A DNA stretch of 64,000 nt from JASGKO01 sp049840595 (GCA_049840595.1 JASGKO010000029.1:1-64000), one strand, 5' to 3'; counted from the stretch's first letter, positions 14,978 through 24,281 are shown. The notes: generated by a model not told the origin, from the sequence alone. Numbers and translations: made by a program.

Positions 14978-17179
14978 TTAGTAGGGCAGCGGGAACTTCA
15001 CCGTGAGCTCGATCACGCGGTGACGCACCGTTTCGAGCGCCTGCTCGTTGCCCACGTTGCGGAGCGCCTCGTTCATGAGGTTGGCGATCTGGAGCATCTC
15101 GGCTTCCTTCATGCCGCGGGTCGTGACCGCTGGCGTGCCGACACGGATGCCGCCGCCCTTGCTGATCGGCATGGTGTCGAACGGGATGCCGTTCTTGTTG
15201 ATCGTGATGCCGGCGCGGTCGAGCGTTTCCTGGGCGGTCTTGCCGTCGAGGCCGTTCGGGCGCAGATCCACCAGCATGAGGTGGTTGTCCGTGCCGCCAC
15301 TGACGATGCGCCAGCCGAATTTCGCGAGGTTGTCGGCGAGGGCCTGCGCGTTCTTTACAATCTGCGCGGTGTAAGTCTTGAAGCCGGGCTGGAGCGCCTC
15401 GTGCAGGCACACGGCCTTGGCCGCGATGACGTGCATGAGCGGGCCGCCCTGGATGCCGGGGAAGGTCTGGCCATCAATGCCCTTGCCATACTTTTCCTTG
15501 GCCATGATCAGGCCGCCGCGGGGTCCGCGCAGGCTCTTGTGGGTGGTCGTGGTGACGAAATCGGCATACGGCACCGGGGTGGGGTGCTGGCCACCGGCGA
15601 CCAGACCGGCGATGTGGGCCATATCGACGAACAGCATGGCGCCCACGCTATCCGCGATCTCGCGCATCTTCTGGAAATCAATGATGCGGGGATAAGCGCT
15701 CGCCCCGGCGGTGATCATCTTCGGCTGAAACTCCGCGGCCTGCTTGGCGAGGGCGTCGTAATCGATCCGCTCGTTTTCCTGGCTGACGCCGTAGTGCGAG
15801 ACGGTGAAGAAGCGGCCCGAGAAATTGGCCTTGTGCCCGTGGGTGAGGTGACCGCCGTGGGCGAGATCCATGGTGAGGATCTTGTCGCCGGGCTGGAGCA
15901 CGCTGTAATAGACCGCCATGTTCGCCTGGCTGCCGGAGTGCGGCTGCACGTTCACAAATTCCGCGCCGAAAAGCTGCTTGGCGCGGTCGATCGCGAGTTG
16001 CTCCACCGTATCGGCATTTTCGCAACCGCCATACCAGCGGCGGCCAGGGTAGCCTTCCGCATACTTGTTGGTGAGGCAGGAGCCCTGGGCTTCCATCACC
16101 GCGCGGCTGGTGAAGTTCTCGCTCGCGATGAGCTCGATGTTTTCAAACTGGCGCTTCTCTTCCTCCTTGATGGCCGCGAAGACCTGCGGGTCCACTTCGG
16201 AGAGGGACTTCGGAGCGTCGGCACCGCCGAGGTGGCCGAGCTTTTCCACGCGGCGCTCGTGGCGACCGCCTTCAAACGCGGTGTGGAGAAAGGTTTCCAC
16301 GATCTTCTGGGTGGTCGCTTCGTCGAGTTGCGCGCCAGCGAGGCAGAGCACGTTGGCATTGTTATGACGGCGGGAAAGCGCGGCGTTTTCCGGCGTGGCG
16401 ACGAGGGCGGCGCGGATTTGCGGATAGCGGTTCGCGGCGATGCTCATGCCGATGCCGCTGGTGCAGACGAGGATGCCGTAATCGGCCTCACCCGCGACCA
16501 ACTGTTCGCACACAGCCTGGGCGAAATCGGGATAATCCACCGACTGATTGGTGAAGGTGCCCAGATCGGCGATCTTCTGGCCATGGCCTTTCAAGAACGC
16601 GTCGATCTTTTGCTTCAACTCAATGCCGCCGTGATCCGAACCAATGGAAATACGCAGGGACTTGGTCGCGGTAACGGGCTCTTCGGTGGTGGATATCATG
16701 GATGTGGGTGGTTCGGATTGGCGAATAAAGGAAAGGATACCGGGGAGGGCCTTGCGAATGGTGTCGCGGCAGTCGAGGTAGGCGTCGAGATTCATCCCGA
16801 TCGGATCGGGCACTTCGCGGACGGGGCGCAGGCCGGACTGCTCGAACTCGCGGATAAGGAAGGTCTTTTCCTCCGCCTCGGGGAAGAGGTAGCGGATGGT
16901 TTCCAAGTGCGACTTGGTCATCACAAAGATCATGTCCGCCTTGTTGGCCAGGCCCTGGGTGAGGGGCTGGCTGCGATGCTTGGAGATGTCGATCCCCATC
17001 TTTTTCAGCGCGGTCACGGAGTGCTGGCTCGCGGCCTGCCCCGGAATTGCGCCCACTCCTGCCGAACCGATCTTCAGCTCCGGGTCGTTTTTCGTCATTT
17101 CACGAAAAAGCCCCTCGGCCATCGGGCTGCGGCAGATATTTCCGGTGCAAACGAACAGGACTAGTTTTTGCGAAGACAC
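14978..17179 (-). CDS. Three-domain frame: LMW phosphatase + ribose-5-phosphate isomerase B + serine hydroxymethyltransferase
   Basis: One uninterrupted 733-codon frame. Residues 1-153 are a low-molecular-weight phosphatase with the CTGNICRS loop (C11, R17) and DP at 125-126. Residues about 174-313 are RpiB with SDHGG (181-185) and CTSGIGMS. Residues about 325-733 are GlyA with IELIASENF, HGGHLTHGH and the PLP-lysine motif TTTHKSLRGPRGG. The domain order matches the B. subtilis ywlE-ywlF-(ywlG)-glyA gene order. The second junction has a 12-residue linker with no ATG. At the first junction a shifted frame would give an ATGA overlap of separate genes, so an error-made join there cannot be excluded. 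The RpiB-GlyA fusion looks firm. Confidence 0.85.
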   Translation of the reverse strand: MSSQKLVLFVCTGNICRSPMAEGLFREMTKNDPELKIGSAGVGAIPGQAASQHSVTALKKMGIDISKHRSQPLTQGLANKADMIFVMTKSHLETIRYLFPEAEEKTFLIREFEQSGLRPVREVPDPIGMNLDAYLDCRDTIRKALPGILSFIRQSEPPTSMISTTEEPVTATKSLRISIGSDHGGIELKQKIDAFLKGHGQKIADLGTFTNQSVDYPDFAQAVCEQLVAGEADYGILVCTSGIGMSIAANRYPQIRAALVATPENAALSRRHNNANVLCLAGAQLDEATTQKIVETFLHTAFEGGRHERRVEKLGHLGGADAPKSLSEVDPQVFAAIKEEEKRQFENIELIASENFTSRAVMEAQGSCLTNKYAEGYPGRRWYGGCENADTVEQLAIDRAKQLFGAEFVNVQPHSGSQANMAVYYSVLQPGDKILTMDLAHGGHLTHGHKANFSGRFFTVSHYGVSQENERIDYDALAKQAAEFQPKMITAGASAYPRIIDFQKMREIADSVGAMLFVDMAHIAGLVAGGQHPTPVPYADFVTTTTHKSLRGPRGGLIMAKEKYGKGIDGQTFPGIQGGPLMHVIAAKAVCLHEALQPGFKTYTAQIVKNAQALADNLAKFGWRIVSGGTDNHLMLVDLRPNGLDGKTAQETLDRAGITINKNGIPFDTMPISKGGGIRVGTPAVTTRGMKEAEMLQIANLMNEALRNVGNEQALETVRHRVIELTVKFPLPY

Positions 17180-17361
17180 GGTGAGTAGATAGGTCGGCTA
17201 AAAAAGTGGAGTGCCAACATAGCGGGACACGGGGTGAGTTCAAGTCTCGAACGCGTCATTCATGTTCTATTCAGAGCCAGCGAAATACCCGAAAGGACTG
17301 TCGGAACTCTGTTTTCGTAATTTTCGAGTATTTCGCGTGGCTAATCCTCTGCGAGCCTGTG

Positions 17362-17416
17362 AAAAACAAAACCGGCGATTGCCGCGGAGCCACTGAACTC
17401 CGCAAACAATCGCCGG
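17362..17416 (-). terminator. Rho-independent terminator for the permease gene
   Basis: Reading the - strand, CCGGCGATTG-TTTGCGGAG, an 8-nt loop, then CTCCGCGGCAATCGCCGG form a long GC-rich stem. TTTTGTTTTT follows directly. It lies 56 bp past the permease stop. The rest of 17180-17471 holds no supportable gene. Confidence 0.85.
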
Positions 17417-17471
17417 CAATTACAACCACACGGTAAGATTTATGATGCTCCGGCCTGGGAGCGAACTCCGG

Positions 17472-19055
17472 CTACTCGGCCGGAACGAGCCCGGTTTCGT
17501 CCGTCAGCTCGGTCTCGGTCGCGGGAGCCGTCACCTTGGCGCAGATGGCGAGTACGATGCCCACCGCAAAGTAGGCGCAGGAGACATACGGCGTCTGGGC
17601 GATGCCGATGTGTTCACCGTGCATCAAACCGAAGAAGGTGAGCACCGAACCGGCCAGGGCAAAACCGGAGGCCATCATGAACTTGCGCTCCACGATATAG
17701 ACGGTGATCGCGCCGAGGACCACCCCGGCCAGGATCGAGCCACCACCGAGGATGGAGAGGCCGTGATAGAAGACGCCCGTCTGCGCCATGGCGGCGATCA
17801 TATCGGGAGTGACCTCGTGAATGCCGGAAACGGCGCCCAGCGAGTTATCAATCTGGAGCTTGCCCCAGGCGGCGAGCGACGGGACGATCGCCATGATGAC
17901 GGCGGGGGCATGTTTATGCGGGCTTTCCTGGAAGGCCTGGGAGCCGATCAACATGCCGATGTAGAGCAGAATCGGAGAGATGGCCACGACTGGAATCAAC
18001 GCGGTCATGAGGGAGATCACCCCGAACCACGAGAGGAGGATCACCATTACGCCAGTGGCGGCGGAGTAGCCGATGCGCCCGCCCATGGATTTCCAGCCGG
18101 GGTGACCGATGTAAACCGCGTTGATGTAAGGATTGCCCATCAAGCACCCGATCAAGCTGATCACGCCGTCGGCGGTGAGCACGCGGGTGGTGGGGTATTC
18201 GTCGCCAGCGGCGGAGGCGCTGACCACGTTATCCATGGCCTCGACGAGATCGTAGATGCCGAAAGGAATCGCGGTGACGAGGATCACGCTGAGCAACTGC
18301 CAGTTCAACCCGCCAAAGACGAGCCCGAAGACTGGGGTAGGAGCGGAGAAGCCGAAGGTGGAGAAGGAACTCTTGAGCGCGGCCAGATTCATGCCGCCGA
18401 AGTTGAGGCCGAACAAATTCGAGCCCCAGGCAATGAGCGAGCCCGCGGCGATGGCGACCAGACCAGCCGGGATGCCACCGTATTTCACTCCGCCAAACCA
18501 GCTCACGAGAATAATCGCGAAGCAGACCACGCCGACCAGCGGCGTCATGAACATTTCCAGCGCCGGCTTCATCGAGATAAAGCTGATCGAAACCCCCGCG
18601 AGCGCACCGAGGAGCGCCGCTTTGGGAGTAATTTTCCGAATGATCGGAGCGAGGAAGCCGCCGCCCATGAGGACGAAGCTTTGAATGAAGACCCAGGTCA
18701 AGCCCGCCTGCCATGCCTTCATCGGATCACCGGTCGCGATCTTGATCGGCAACATAATGACCAGCGTGACGATGAACATGTGCGGCACGCTGATCCCCGA
18801 GGGAAGCGCGCAGACATCGGTGCGACCGGTTCTCTTTGCCAGCCGGTAGGCCAGGGTGGCGTAGTAGAAGGTGGACAGGCACATCATCATGCCCGCCGCG
18901 GGCAGGATGTGCTTGAACACCATGTCGGGCGGCATTTTCAAGACGAACAGCAGCAGGCCGCTGAGCGTGAGCAGGTTGACAAGAATGTTGGTCCCGAAGC
19001 CGAAGAAGGCATTCCAATCTCCCGGAACCCATATTTTTGGTTTGGTGGCAGTCAT
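17472..19055 (-). CDS. NCS2-family (xanthine/uracil/AzgA-like) permease
   Basis: A 527-aa integral membrane protein with about 12-14 hydrophobic segments. Features typical of nucleobase-cation symporters are LPSGISVPHMF (about 83-93), GIYDLVEAMDNV with an acidic residue in a helix, and YPTTRVLTADG. NCS2 proteins import purines, pyrimidines or related N-heterocycles with protons. It is encoded 34 bp downstream of a biuret-hydrolase-like gene on the same strand, so the pair may take up and break down a nitrogen-rich substrate. The specific substrate is not readable. Confidence 0.8.
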   Translation of the reverse strand: MTATKPKIWVPGDWNAFFGFGTNILVNLLTLSGLLLFVLKMPPDMVFKHILPAAGMMMCLSTFYYATLAYRLAKRTGRTDVCALPSGISVPHMFIVTLVIMLPIKIATGDPMKAWQAGLTWVFIQSFVLMGGGFLAPIIRKITPKAALLGALAGVSISFISMKPALEMFMTPLVGVVCFAIILVSWFGGVKYGGIPAGLVAIAAGSLIAWGSNLFGLNFGGMNLAALKSSFSTFGFSAPTPVFGLVFGGLNWQLLSVILVTAIPFGIYDLVEAMDNVVSASAAGDEYPTTRVLTADGVISLIGCLMGNPYINAVYIGHPGWKSMGGRIGYSAATGVMVILLSWFGVISLMTALIPVVAISPILLYIGMLIGSQAFQESPHKHAPAVIMAIVPSLAAWGKLQIDNSLGAVSGIHEVTPDMIAAMAQTGVFYHGLSILGGGSILAGVVLGAITVYIVERKFMMASGFALAGSVLTFFGLMHGEHIGIAQTPYVSCAYFAVGIVLAICAKVTAPATETELTDETGLVPAE

Positions 19056-19089
19056 AGTGTGGTCTCCTCTGTATTATTGGTTGGTTGGC

Positions 19090-19794
19090 TTAGCTGGCCG
19101 CGCCCGAGGAGAGGGCGGCCAAAATTTTCGCGGAATCGGAAACCCAGCCGAAGATGCCCCTTTGGGCGGTGATCATCTTCAGTCCCACTTCGTGAAATTC
19201 CGGAAAATACGACCCCACACAGTCCGAGGGGACCAGGCATTCGTAGCCCCGGTCATTCGCCTCGCGCACCGTCGTATTCACACACACCTCGGTCGTCACG
19301 CCGGTGACGACCAGTTGCTTGATGCCCGCATGCTGGAGAATCGCATGCAAATCCGTCGCCCAGAAGGCGCCCTTGCCCGGCTTGTCGATCACCGGTTCGC
19401 CCGCGAGCGGATACAGCTCGGGGATAATGTCGTGGCCGTCCTCGCCGCGCACCAGAATGCGCCCCTTCGGCCCGTCGTCGCCGATCTTCTTTTCACTGCG
19501 CCCGCGAATCTTTTTCGAGGGCGGCAAATCCCGTAAATCCTTCCGATGCCCCTCGCGGGTATGCAGCACCATCATCCCCGCCGCCCGCCACGCCGTGAGC
19601 AGGACTTGGTTGGGCGCGATCGTCTTTTGCAGCAGGGTGACGTCGTTCCCCAGCATTTCGCCGAAGCCGCCGGGCTCCAGAAAGTCGCGCTGCATGTCAA
19701 TGATCAGCAGGGCACACTTGTCCGGGTGCAGTTCATATTCGTAGGGCTCGGCCTCCACGATCAGGGTGCTGCTGGTTCTGGGCAGATGGCTCAT
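19090..19794 (-). CDS. Isochorismatase-superfamily cysteine hydrolase, biuret-hydrolase-like
   Basis: With the start at 19794 the protein has 234 aa and the catalytic triad pattern of the superfamily: D33 in IIDMQRDF, K138 in DKPGKGAF and C171 in TTEVCVNT. The blocks HTREGHR, GRILVRGEDGHDIIPEL and REANDRGYECLVPSDC fit the biuret amidohydrolase (BiuH) group better than RutB or pyrazinamidase as I recall them. The frame extends 18 codons upstream to 19848 without conserved content. Predicted role: amide hydrolysis of biuret or a similar urea derivative for nitrogen supply. The substrate is inferred. Confidence 0.78.
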   Translation of the reverse strand: MSHLPRTSSTLIVEAEPYEYELHPDKCALLIIDMQRDFLEPGGFGEMLGNDVTLLQKTIAPNQVLLTAWRAAGMMVLHTREGHRKDLRDLPPSKKIRGRSEKKIGDDGPKGRILVRGEDGHDIIPELYPLAGEPVIDKPGKGAFWATDLHAILQHAGIKQLVVTGVTTEVCVNTTVREANDRGYECLVPSDCVGSYFPEFHEVGLKMITAQRGIFGWVSDSAKILAALSSGAAS

Positions 19795-19945
19795 AGTTGG
19801 AATACTCGGGATTACTGCGGCGATTGATGCAACCGCCTCTAAGCGCATTCCATGCCATGGGGCTTCAAAAAGTTATTTCATGCTGGTAATCAGGGGGTTG
19901 TGAAAGAGGTTGGGAATCTCTGAATGGCGTTTAATTGCCGTGTGC

Positions 19946-19980
19946 TGTTGCAAATGTTGCAGCCTAGTACAGTTGCAACA
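19946..19980. promoter_or_regulatory. Inverted repeat, candidate operator
   Basis: TGTTGCAA (19946-19953) and TTGCAACA (19973-19980) form a perfect 8-bp inverted repeat spaced 19 bp. They lie in the gap between the hydrolase gene start and the 3' end of the thioredoxin gene. It could be a regulator-binding site for the hydrolase-permease pair. There is no further support. Confidence 0.3.
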
Positions 19981-20018
19981 CTGCCCGGTGAAGAGGGCCG
20001 GAGGTGCTGGCACTACCG

Positions 20019-20843
20019 CTATTTCACCTGCAGGGCCTTGGCGACGGCGGCCTGCAGGTCGTCCCCGCGCAGGTCTTTGGCGAGGATTTTTCCGGTCTGA
20101 TCGAGCAGGAAATTGGAGGGGATCATCATGATCCCATATTTTTGGGCCAGTTTGTTATCGAAGCCCTGCCCGTCGAAGTACTGGGGCCAGGGGATTTTTT
20201 CACTCCTGGTGTAGCCCTGCAGGGCGGCCAGTTCCTGATCGAGGCTTACGCCGATGATTTCCAAGCCCTGGCCATGATATTTCTCATAGACGGCTTTGAC
20301 ATTCGGCATCTCCTCTTTGCAAGGGCCGCACCAGGTGGCCCAGAAATCGACCAAGACCACGTGCCCCTTCTGGCCGGAGATGGAGAGTGGTTGGCCAGTG
20401 CTGTCCCTTTCTTGAAAATCGGGGAAGGCTTTCCCCGGGATGAGCAAAGCCTGAATCTTCTTCGCGCGCTGGGTGGCGGCGACCTGTTCCTTGAGCGAAT
20501 CGGCGATTTCCGTGCCGGGAAATTCCTTCACAATCCGCTCCATCAGCGCATCGGCTTGATCCTGATCGCCCAGGGCCTGGGCGTAGAAGGTGGCTTTGGA
20601 ATACAAAATCTCCGCCACTCCCTCGGTCTTTTGTCCGTGATATTTTTGCAGCAGTTCGTCGAACTTTTTCAAATCGCCGTTGAGATCGTCCTTGGAGGTT
20701 TTTCCAGCCTGAAGATCGGCCTGGAGGCTCTCGATCAGCCCCGTCAAATCCGTCTTCGGGTCGCCCTTTTCAGCGGCGGGCGCGGGGGAGGCGGAGATCG
20801 TGGAGAGCAGGCAAAGCGCGGCAACAAAATTTTTGAACTTCAT
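20019..20843 (-). CDS. TlpA-like thioredoxin-domain protein, exported
   Basis: Signal peptide at residues 1-24 (KFKNFVAALCLLS...ASPAPA), then a helical region of about 110 residues. The TlpA/ResA-type domain (about 140-275) contains DFWATWCGPCKEEMPN; WCGPC is the redox-active site. The protein probably acts in the periplasm as a thiol-disulfide reductase, for example in cytochrome maturation. ATG codons at 20843 and 20849 are both usable starts; the frame is open further upstream without signal-like content. It is divergent from the regulator gene at 21007. Confidence 0.82.
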   Translation of the reverse strand: MKFKNFVAALCLLSTISASPAPAAEKGDPKTDLTGLIESLQADLQAGKTSKDDLNGDLKKFDELLQKYHGQKTEGVAEILYSKATFYAQALGDQDQADALMERIVKEFPGTEIADSLKEQVAATQRAKKIQALLIPGKAFPDFQERDSTGQPLSISGQKGHVVLVDFWATWCGPCKEEMPNVKAVYEKYHGQGLEIIGVSLDQELAALQGYTRSEKIPWPQYFDGQGFDNKLAQKYGIMMIPSNFLLDQTGKILAKDLRGDDLQAAVAKALQVK

Positions 20844-21006
20844 AATCATGTGAGGCCGCAAGCCGGTTAATATTCCCCAAACTCCGCTTTTGGCGGGAAA
20901 AATCGAAATTCCGCCCCTGAGCGCCGGTGAAAGAATCTCTCTTTTGGCGGTGGGAGGGATTGCATGGGGGGTTGCCACATGCGCCAGAGGGGACAATAAT
21001 CCTCCC

Positions 21007-21643
21007 ATGAACCAGCGGATGATTTTCGAGATCGGCAAGAGCCAGCGTCTGCAAATCGTCAACCTCCTCAAGCGTTCCCACGGCCTGTCGGTCAACGAGA
21101 TCGCGGAGCGCTTGCATATGAGCTACATGGGGATCAAGCAGCACTGTATCGAGCTGGAGAAAAATGGCTATCTGGATACGCGCCGCCGCCCGCGCACCAA
21201 TGGCACCGGCAGGCCCCGAAATCGCCTACCGGCTCACCCAGCGGGCGAACGATCTTTTCCCGGCGGCAAGCAATCCGGTGACCATCGACCTCCTGCGGGT
21301 GGCCGAGAAACTTTATGGCCCCACGGCGCCGGACAAGATGCTGATGGTATGGTTCCAGGAGCGCGGGGACCACTATGAGGCGAAGGTGAAAGGGGAGACG
21401 CTGCTGGAGCGGGCAAAGTCCCTGGCGCGCCTGCGCAATGCCGAGGGGTGCATGGCCGAGCTGGAGCCGGAGCCGCTGCTGCGCATCGTGGAGTTTCATT
21501 CGCCGATTGCGGATTTGCTGCAGGCGTATCCCATTGTCGCGCGGCTGGAGACCGAGCTTTTCCAGCGCGCTCTGCACGCCTCCGTGAATCGCGAGGAGCA
21601 GGTCGTCTCGGGACTTTACCAGTGTACGTTTACGATGGATTGA
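21007..21643 (+). CDS. Winged-helix transcriptional regulator, SufR-like (one frameshift)
   Basis: The N-terminal winged helix (about residues 10-60) includes QRLQIVNLLKRSHGLSVNEI and LHMSYMGIKQHCIELEKNGY. The frame breaks at CCCC near 21216, where one extra C shifts it. The next frame continues PEIAYRLTQRANDLFP, typical of SufR/ArsR-like regulators. The C-terminal part ends with LYQCTFTMD. The cysteine cluster that binds the Fe-S cluster in true SufR is not evident (HSPI in place of a CPI-like motif), so the signal sensed is unknown. It may control the divergent thioredoxin gene. Confidence 0.7.
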
Positions 21644-21732
21644 GCCGGGGCGGAGCAGGATTGCCCGAACTGTAATTCACGGCTTCGGGAAATCCTTTGG
21701 ACAAAGCGCACTTTTTTTCCGAGATTGTAAAT

Positions 21733-22149
21733 ATGGCAGAAGTCCAAACCCACACCGAATCCGGCGAGATGACCCAGCGCTTCATCGAATTTGTCATGAT
21801 GACGGCGCAAAACGCGGCCCATTTTCTCGGCCAGATTCCCAATCCTCAAACTGGCAAGGGCGAGGTCAACCTCGATCTGGCCCGGCTGTTTATTGACCAG
21901 CTGGTGATGATCCGCTCGAAAACCCGCGGCAACCTGAGCCAGGACGAAACCGGAGTGCTCAACAACGCGATCAGCAACCTGCAAATGGTCTTCGTCGAGG
22001 TCTCCCGCGGAGGAGGGGTGAGTGAGGAAATCGAGGAACCGGCGACCCCGGTGGCTCCCGCGGTGGAGGCTGGTGCTGCCGCCCCCGAGTCCCCGGAGGA
22101 AGGGGAGCCGGAGTCGAAGAAGAAGTTCACCAAGAGCTACGGCGCCTAA
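21733..22149 (+). CDS. DUF1844 protein
   Basis: A 138-aa cytosolic protein. The core (about residues 12-85) has FIEFVMMTAQNAAHFLGQIPNPQTGK, split here for reading as FIEFVM and LGQIPNPQTG. It continues with a helical FIDQLVMIRSKTRGNLS pattern, as in the DUF1844 family, which often neighbours housekeeping genes. A proline/alanine/glutamate-rich tail ends in KKKFTKSYGA. An upstream ATG at 21697 would add 12 residues; 21733 fits the family start better. It lies 40 bp before kdsA. Function unknown. Confidence 0.75.
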   Translation: MAEVQTHTESGEMTQRFIEFVMMTAQNAAHFLGQIPNPQTGKGEVNLDLARLFIDQLVMIRSKTRGNLSQDETGVLNNAISNLQMVFVEVSRGGGVSEEIEEPATPVAPAVEAGAAAPESPEEGEPESKKKFTKSYGA

Positions 22150-22189
22150 CCCGCCGGCCCGCCATTCTTAAAAGCAGGGAGCGCATCCC

Positions 22190-23044
22190 GTGCGCTCTCG
22201 TGATCCATTCCTTTTTGTGAAAAAACCATCCCGCCCGAAAATTAAAATCGGTTCCGTCACCCTCGGTGGCTCCGAGCCGCTGTTTATTCTGGGGCCCTGT
22301 GTCATTGAATCGCCGGCCTTTGTGCGGCGCATGGCGAAGAAAATCGCCAAAACCTGCGCCGATACCGGGTCGCAATTCGTCTTCAAAGCCTCGTACGACA
22401 AAGCCAACCGCACCTCCGTGCGTTCGTTCCGTGGTACGGGTGTGCGCGAAGGTTGCGTGCTCCTCGCCGAGATCGGCCAGGAATACGGGGTGCCGGTAAC
22501 CACCGACGTGCATTCGCCGGAGGACGTGAAAATCGCCTCCGAGTTCATCGACATCCTGCAGATCCCGGCCTTTCTGTGCCGCCAGACCGACCTGATCAAA
22601 GCGGCGGCGGAGAGCGGGCGGGTGGTCAATGTGAAGAAGGGGCAATTTCTCGCCCCGTGGGACGTCCGCAACATCGGCGAAAAGCTGCGCGCCTTTGGCT
22701 GCAAGGATTTCTTCTTCACCGAGCGCGGGGTGAGCTTTGGCTACAACAACCTCGTGGCCGATATGCGTTCGCTGTACTGGATGCGCGAGGCGGGCTTCCT
22801 CACCGTCTTCGACGCCACACACTCCGTGCAACGTCCCGGTGGGGCGGGGGATTCCACTTCCGGCGACGGGGTGCTGGCTCCCGTGCTGGCCCGGGCGGCG
22901 GCTGCGACCGGCTGCGACGGCATTTTCATCGAGACCCACGAGAATCCGGCCAAGGCACTTTCCGACGGGCCCAATCAAATTCCGCTGGCGAAGCTCCCGG
23001 CTTTGTTGCGACAATTGAAGCAGATCCATGAACTGGTGTGCTAA
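22190..23044 (+). CDS. kdsA: 3-deoxy-8-phosphooctulonate synthase
   Basis: Condenses arabinose-5-phosphate and phosphoenolpyruvate to Kdo-8-phosphate for LPS core synthesis. The TIM-barrel landmarks are LGPCVIES (about 35-42), FKASYDKANRTS, the QIPAFLCRQTDL region, FFFTERGVSFGYNNLV and FDATHSVQRPGG. Length of 284 aa is normal. The start is GTG at 22190. It heads a cluster with lptC, lptA and lptB, with a 17-bp overlap into lptC, so coordinated LPS production is likely. Confidence 0.93.
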   Translation: MRSRDPFLFVKKPSRPKIKIGSVTLGGSEPLFILGPCVIESPAFVRRMAKKIAKTCADTGSQFVFKASYDKANRTSVRSFRGTGVREGCVLLAEIGQEYGVPVTTDVHSPEDVKIASEFIDILQIPAFLCRQTDLIKAAAESGRVVNVKKGQFLAPWDVRNIGEKLRAFGCKDFFFTERGVSFGYNNLVADMRSLYWMREAGFLTVFDATHSVQRPGGAGDSTSGDGVLAPVLARAAAATGCDGIFIETHENPAKALSDGPNQIPLAKLPALLRQLKQIHELVC

Positions 23045-23552
23045 AACCCTAGCGGTGGTCCTTTGTCTTTCCTGTGCGTTGCCGGCGGCCCAGGCGTGGG
23101 ATCGCTCGAAGCCTTCGAGCACGCCCGACAAGGACAAAAAAAAGACGCCGACCGAGTCGAAATTCACCGTTCCCATCCCGGTGGGGCACGATGCGAAGGG
23201 CATTCGCCTGCCTTCCTTCGACCGGGCGGGCAAGCTGCAGATGATGTTCTCCATCGAACTGGCCCGGCGCGTGGATGAAAACCATCTCAACATGGAAGGG
23301 ACCTTCCTGGAGACCTACAACGATAAGGACGGCTCGCCCGACCTGAGTGTGCAAATGAAAACATCCGTACTCGACTTGGATACCCGAATCGTGACAAGCA
23401 GTGACCCTGCCACGGTTCGCCGCCAGGACTTCGAAGTCACCGGTGACAAAATGGAGTTCAATACCAAAACCCACGCCGGTCATTTTACCGGCAATGTTCG
23501 TATGACGATTTACAATTTGAGCCAGTCCGCTGGGGAAGGAGACGCCAAATGA
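23028..23552 (+). CDS. lptC: LptC-like LPS export protein
   Basis: A 174-aa protein with an N-terminal signal or anchor (about 5-23) and one soluble beta-rich domain. Its pattern FEVTGDKMEFNTKTHAGHFTG is of the LptC/OstA jellyroll type. LptC anchors the periplasmic bridge that carries LPS from LptBFG to the outer membrane. The gene overlaps kdsA by 17 bp and lptA by 4 bp (ATGA). Sequence identity in this family is low, so position between kdsA and lptA carries much of the call. Confidence 0.78.
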   Translation: MNWCAKTLAVVLCLSCALPAAQAWDRSKPSSTPDKDKKKTPTESKFTVPIPVGHDAKGIRLPSFDRAGKLQMMFSIELARRVDENHLNMEGTFLETYNDKDGSPDLSVQMKTSVLDLDTRIVTSSDPATVRRQDFEVTGDKMEFNTKTHAGHFTGNVRMTIYNLSQSAGEGDAK

Positions 23553-24277
23553 TGCGCTTTGCCTCGTCCCTCGTATTCGCCGCCGCGCTTACGGCCGGTG
23601 CTTTGGCCCAGGAGGCGGGAACGGCTGCCGCACCTTCGGCCTCGCCGAAACCTGCCAAGGCGAAAAAGGATGCCAACGCCGCGCCCAGCGGGCCGACGAT
23701 CATTACCACCGATCAGGAAGCGACTTTCGATGAAAAGGCCCACGTCGCCATTTTCACCGGCAAGGTGAAGGTGGTATCGCCGCAATTCACGCTCACCTGC
23801 AAAAAGCTCACGGCTTATCTCAACTCCGACAACGGGGACAAGACAGCCTCGGCTTCTCCGACGCCCAAGGCATCCGCCACCCCGGACGCCTCTCCAGCCA
23901 AGGGCAAGGCCGCGGCCAATCCCGCGGACGATACGCCCGGCGGCGGGCTCGACCACGCGGTGGCCGAGGGGGACGTGGTGATTGTCGAGCAGAAGCCGGC
24001 TACCAATGGCAACCAGCCCGAGGTGGATATCGGCAAGGCGGCCAAAGCCAAGTTCAACAACAAGACCGGGGAAATGGTCCTCTACGGCTGGCCCCAGCTC
24101 CAGCAGGGCATCAATACGCACATCGCGCTCGCGGAATCCACCGTCATGACGCTGACGAAGGACGGCCATCTCAAGACCGATGGGCCGAGTCGCACGGTGA
24201 TTCAGGATCAGCCTGATCAGCCGACCCCTACGCCCACTCCATCCGCGGCAGGAAGCCCGCTGCGCACGCTCGAATAA
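23549..24277 (+). CDS. lptA: LptA/OstA-like periplasmic LPS transport protein
   Basis: Signal peptide (about 1-21, ending LAQ) and an OstA-type beta region with ITTDQEATFDEKAHVAIFTG and VVSPQFTLTCKKLTAYL (about 49-92). An unusual low-complexity Ala/Pro/Ser/Lys insert follows (about 98-130), before the second half of the fold (GGLDHAVAEGDVVIVEQ). At 242 aa it is longer than typical LptA because of the insert and a proline-rich tail. It translationally overlaps lptC and lies 4 bp before lptB. Confidence 0.8.
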   Translation: MMRFASSLVFAAALTAGALAQEAGTAAAPSASPKPAKAKKDANAAPSGPTIITTDQEATFDEKAHVAIFTGKVKVVSPQFTLTCKKLTAYLNSDNGDKTASASPTPKASATPDASPAKGKAAANPADDTPGGGLDHAVAEGDVVIVEQKPATNGNQPEVDIGKAAKAKFNNKTGEMVLYGWPQLQQGINTHIALAESTVMTLTKDGHLKTDGPSRTVIQDQPDQPTPTPTPSAAGSPLRTLE

Positions 24278-24281
24278 TCCC

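Noticed and set aside
13610..17164. A 1184-codon open frame on the + strand
   Set aside because: It lies antisense to rmuC and the RpiB-GlyA gene. The GC-rich codon pattern creates long open antisense frames, and no conserved motif is seen in it.
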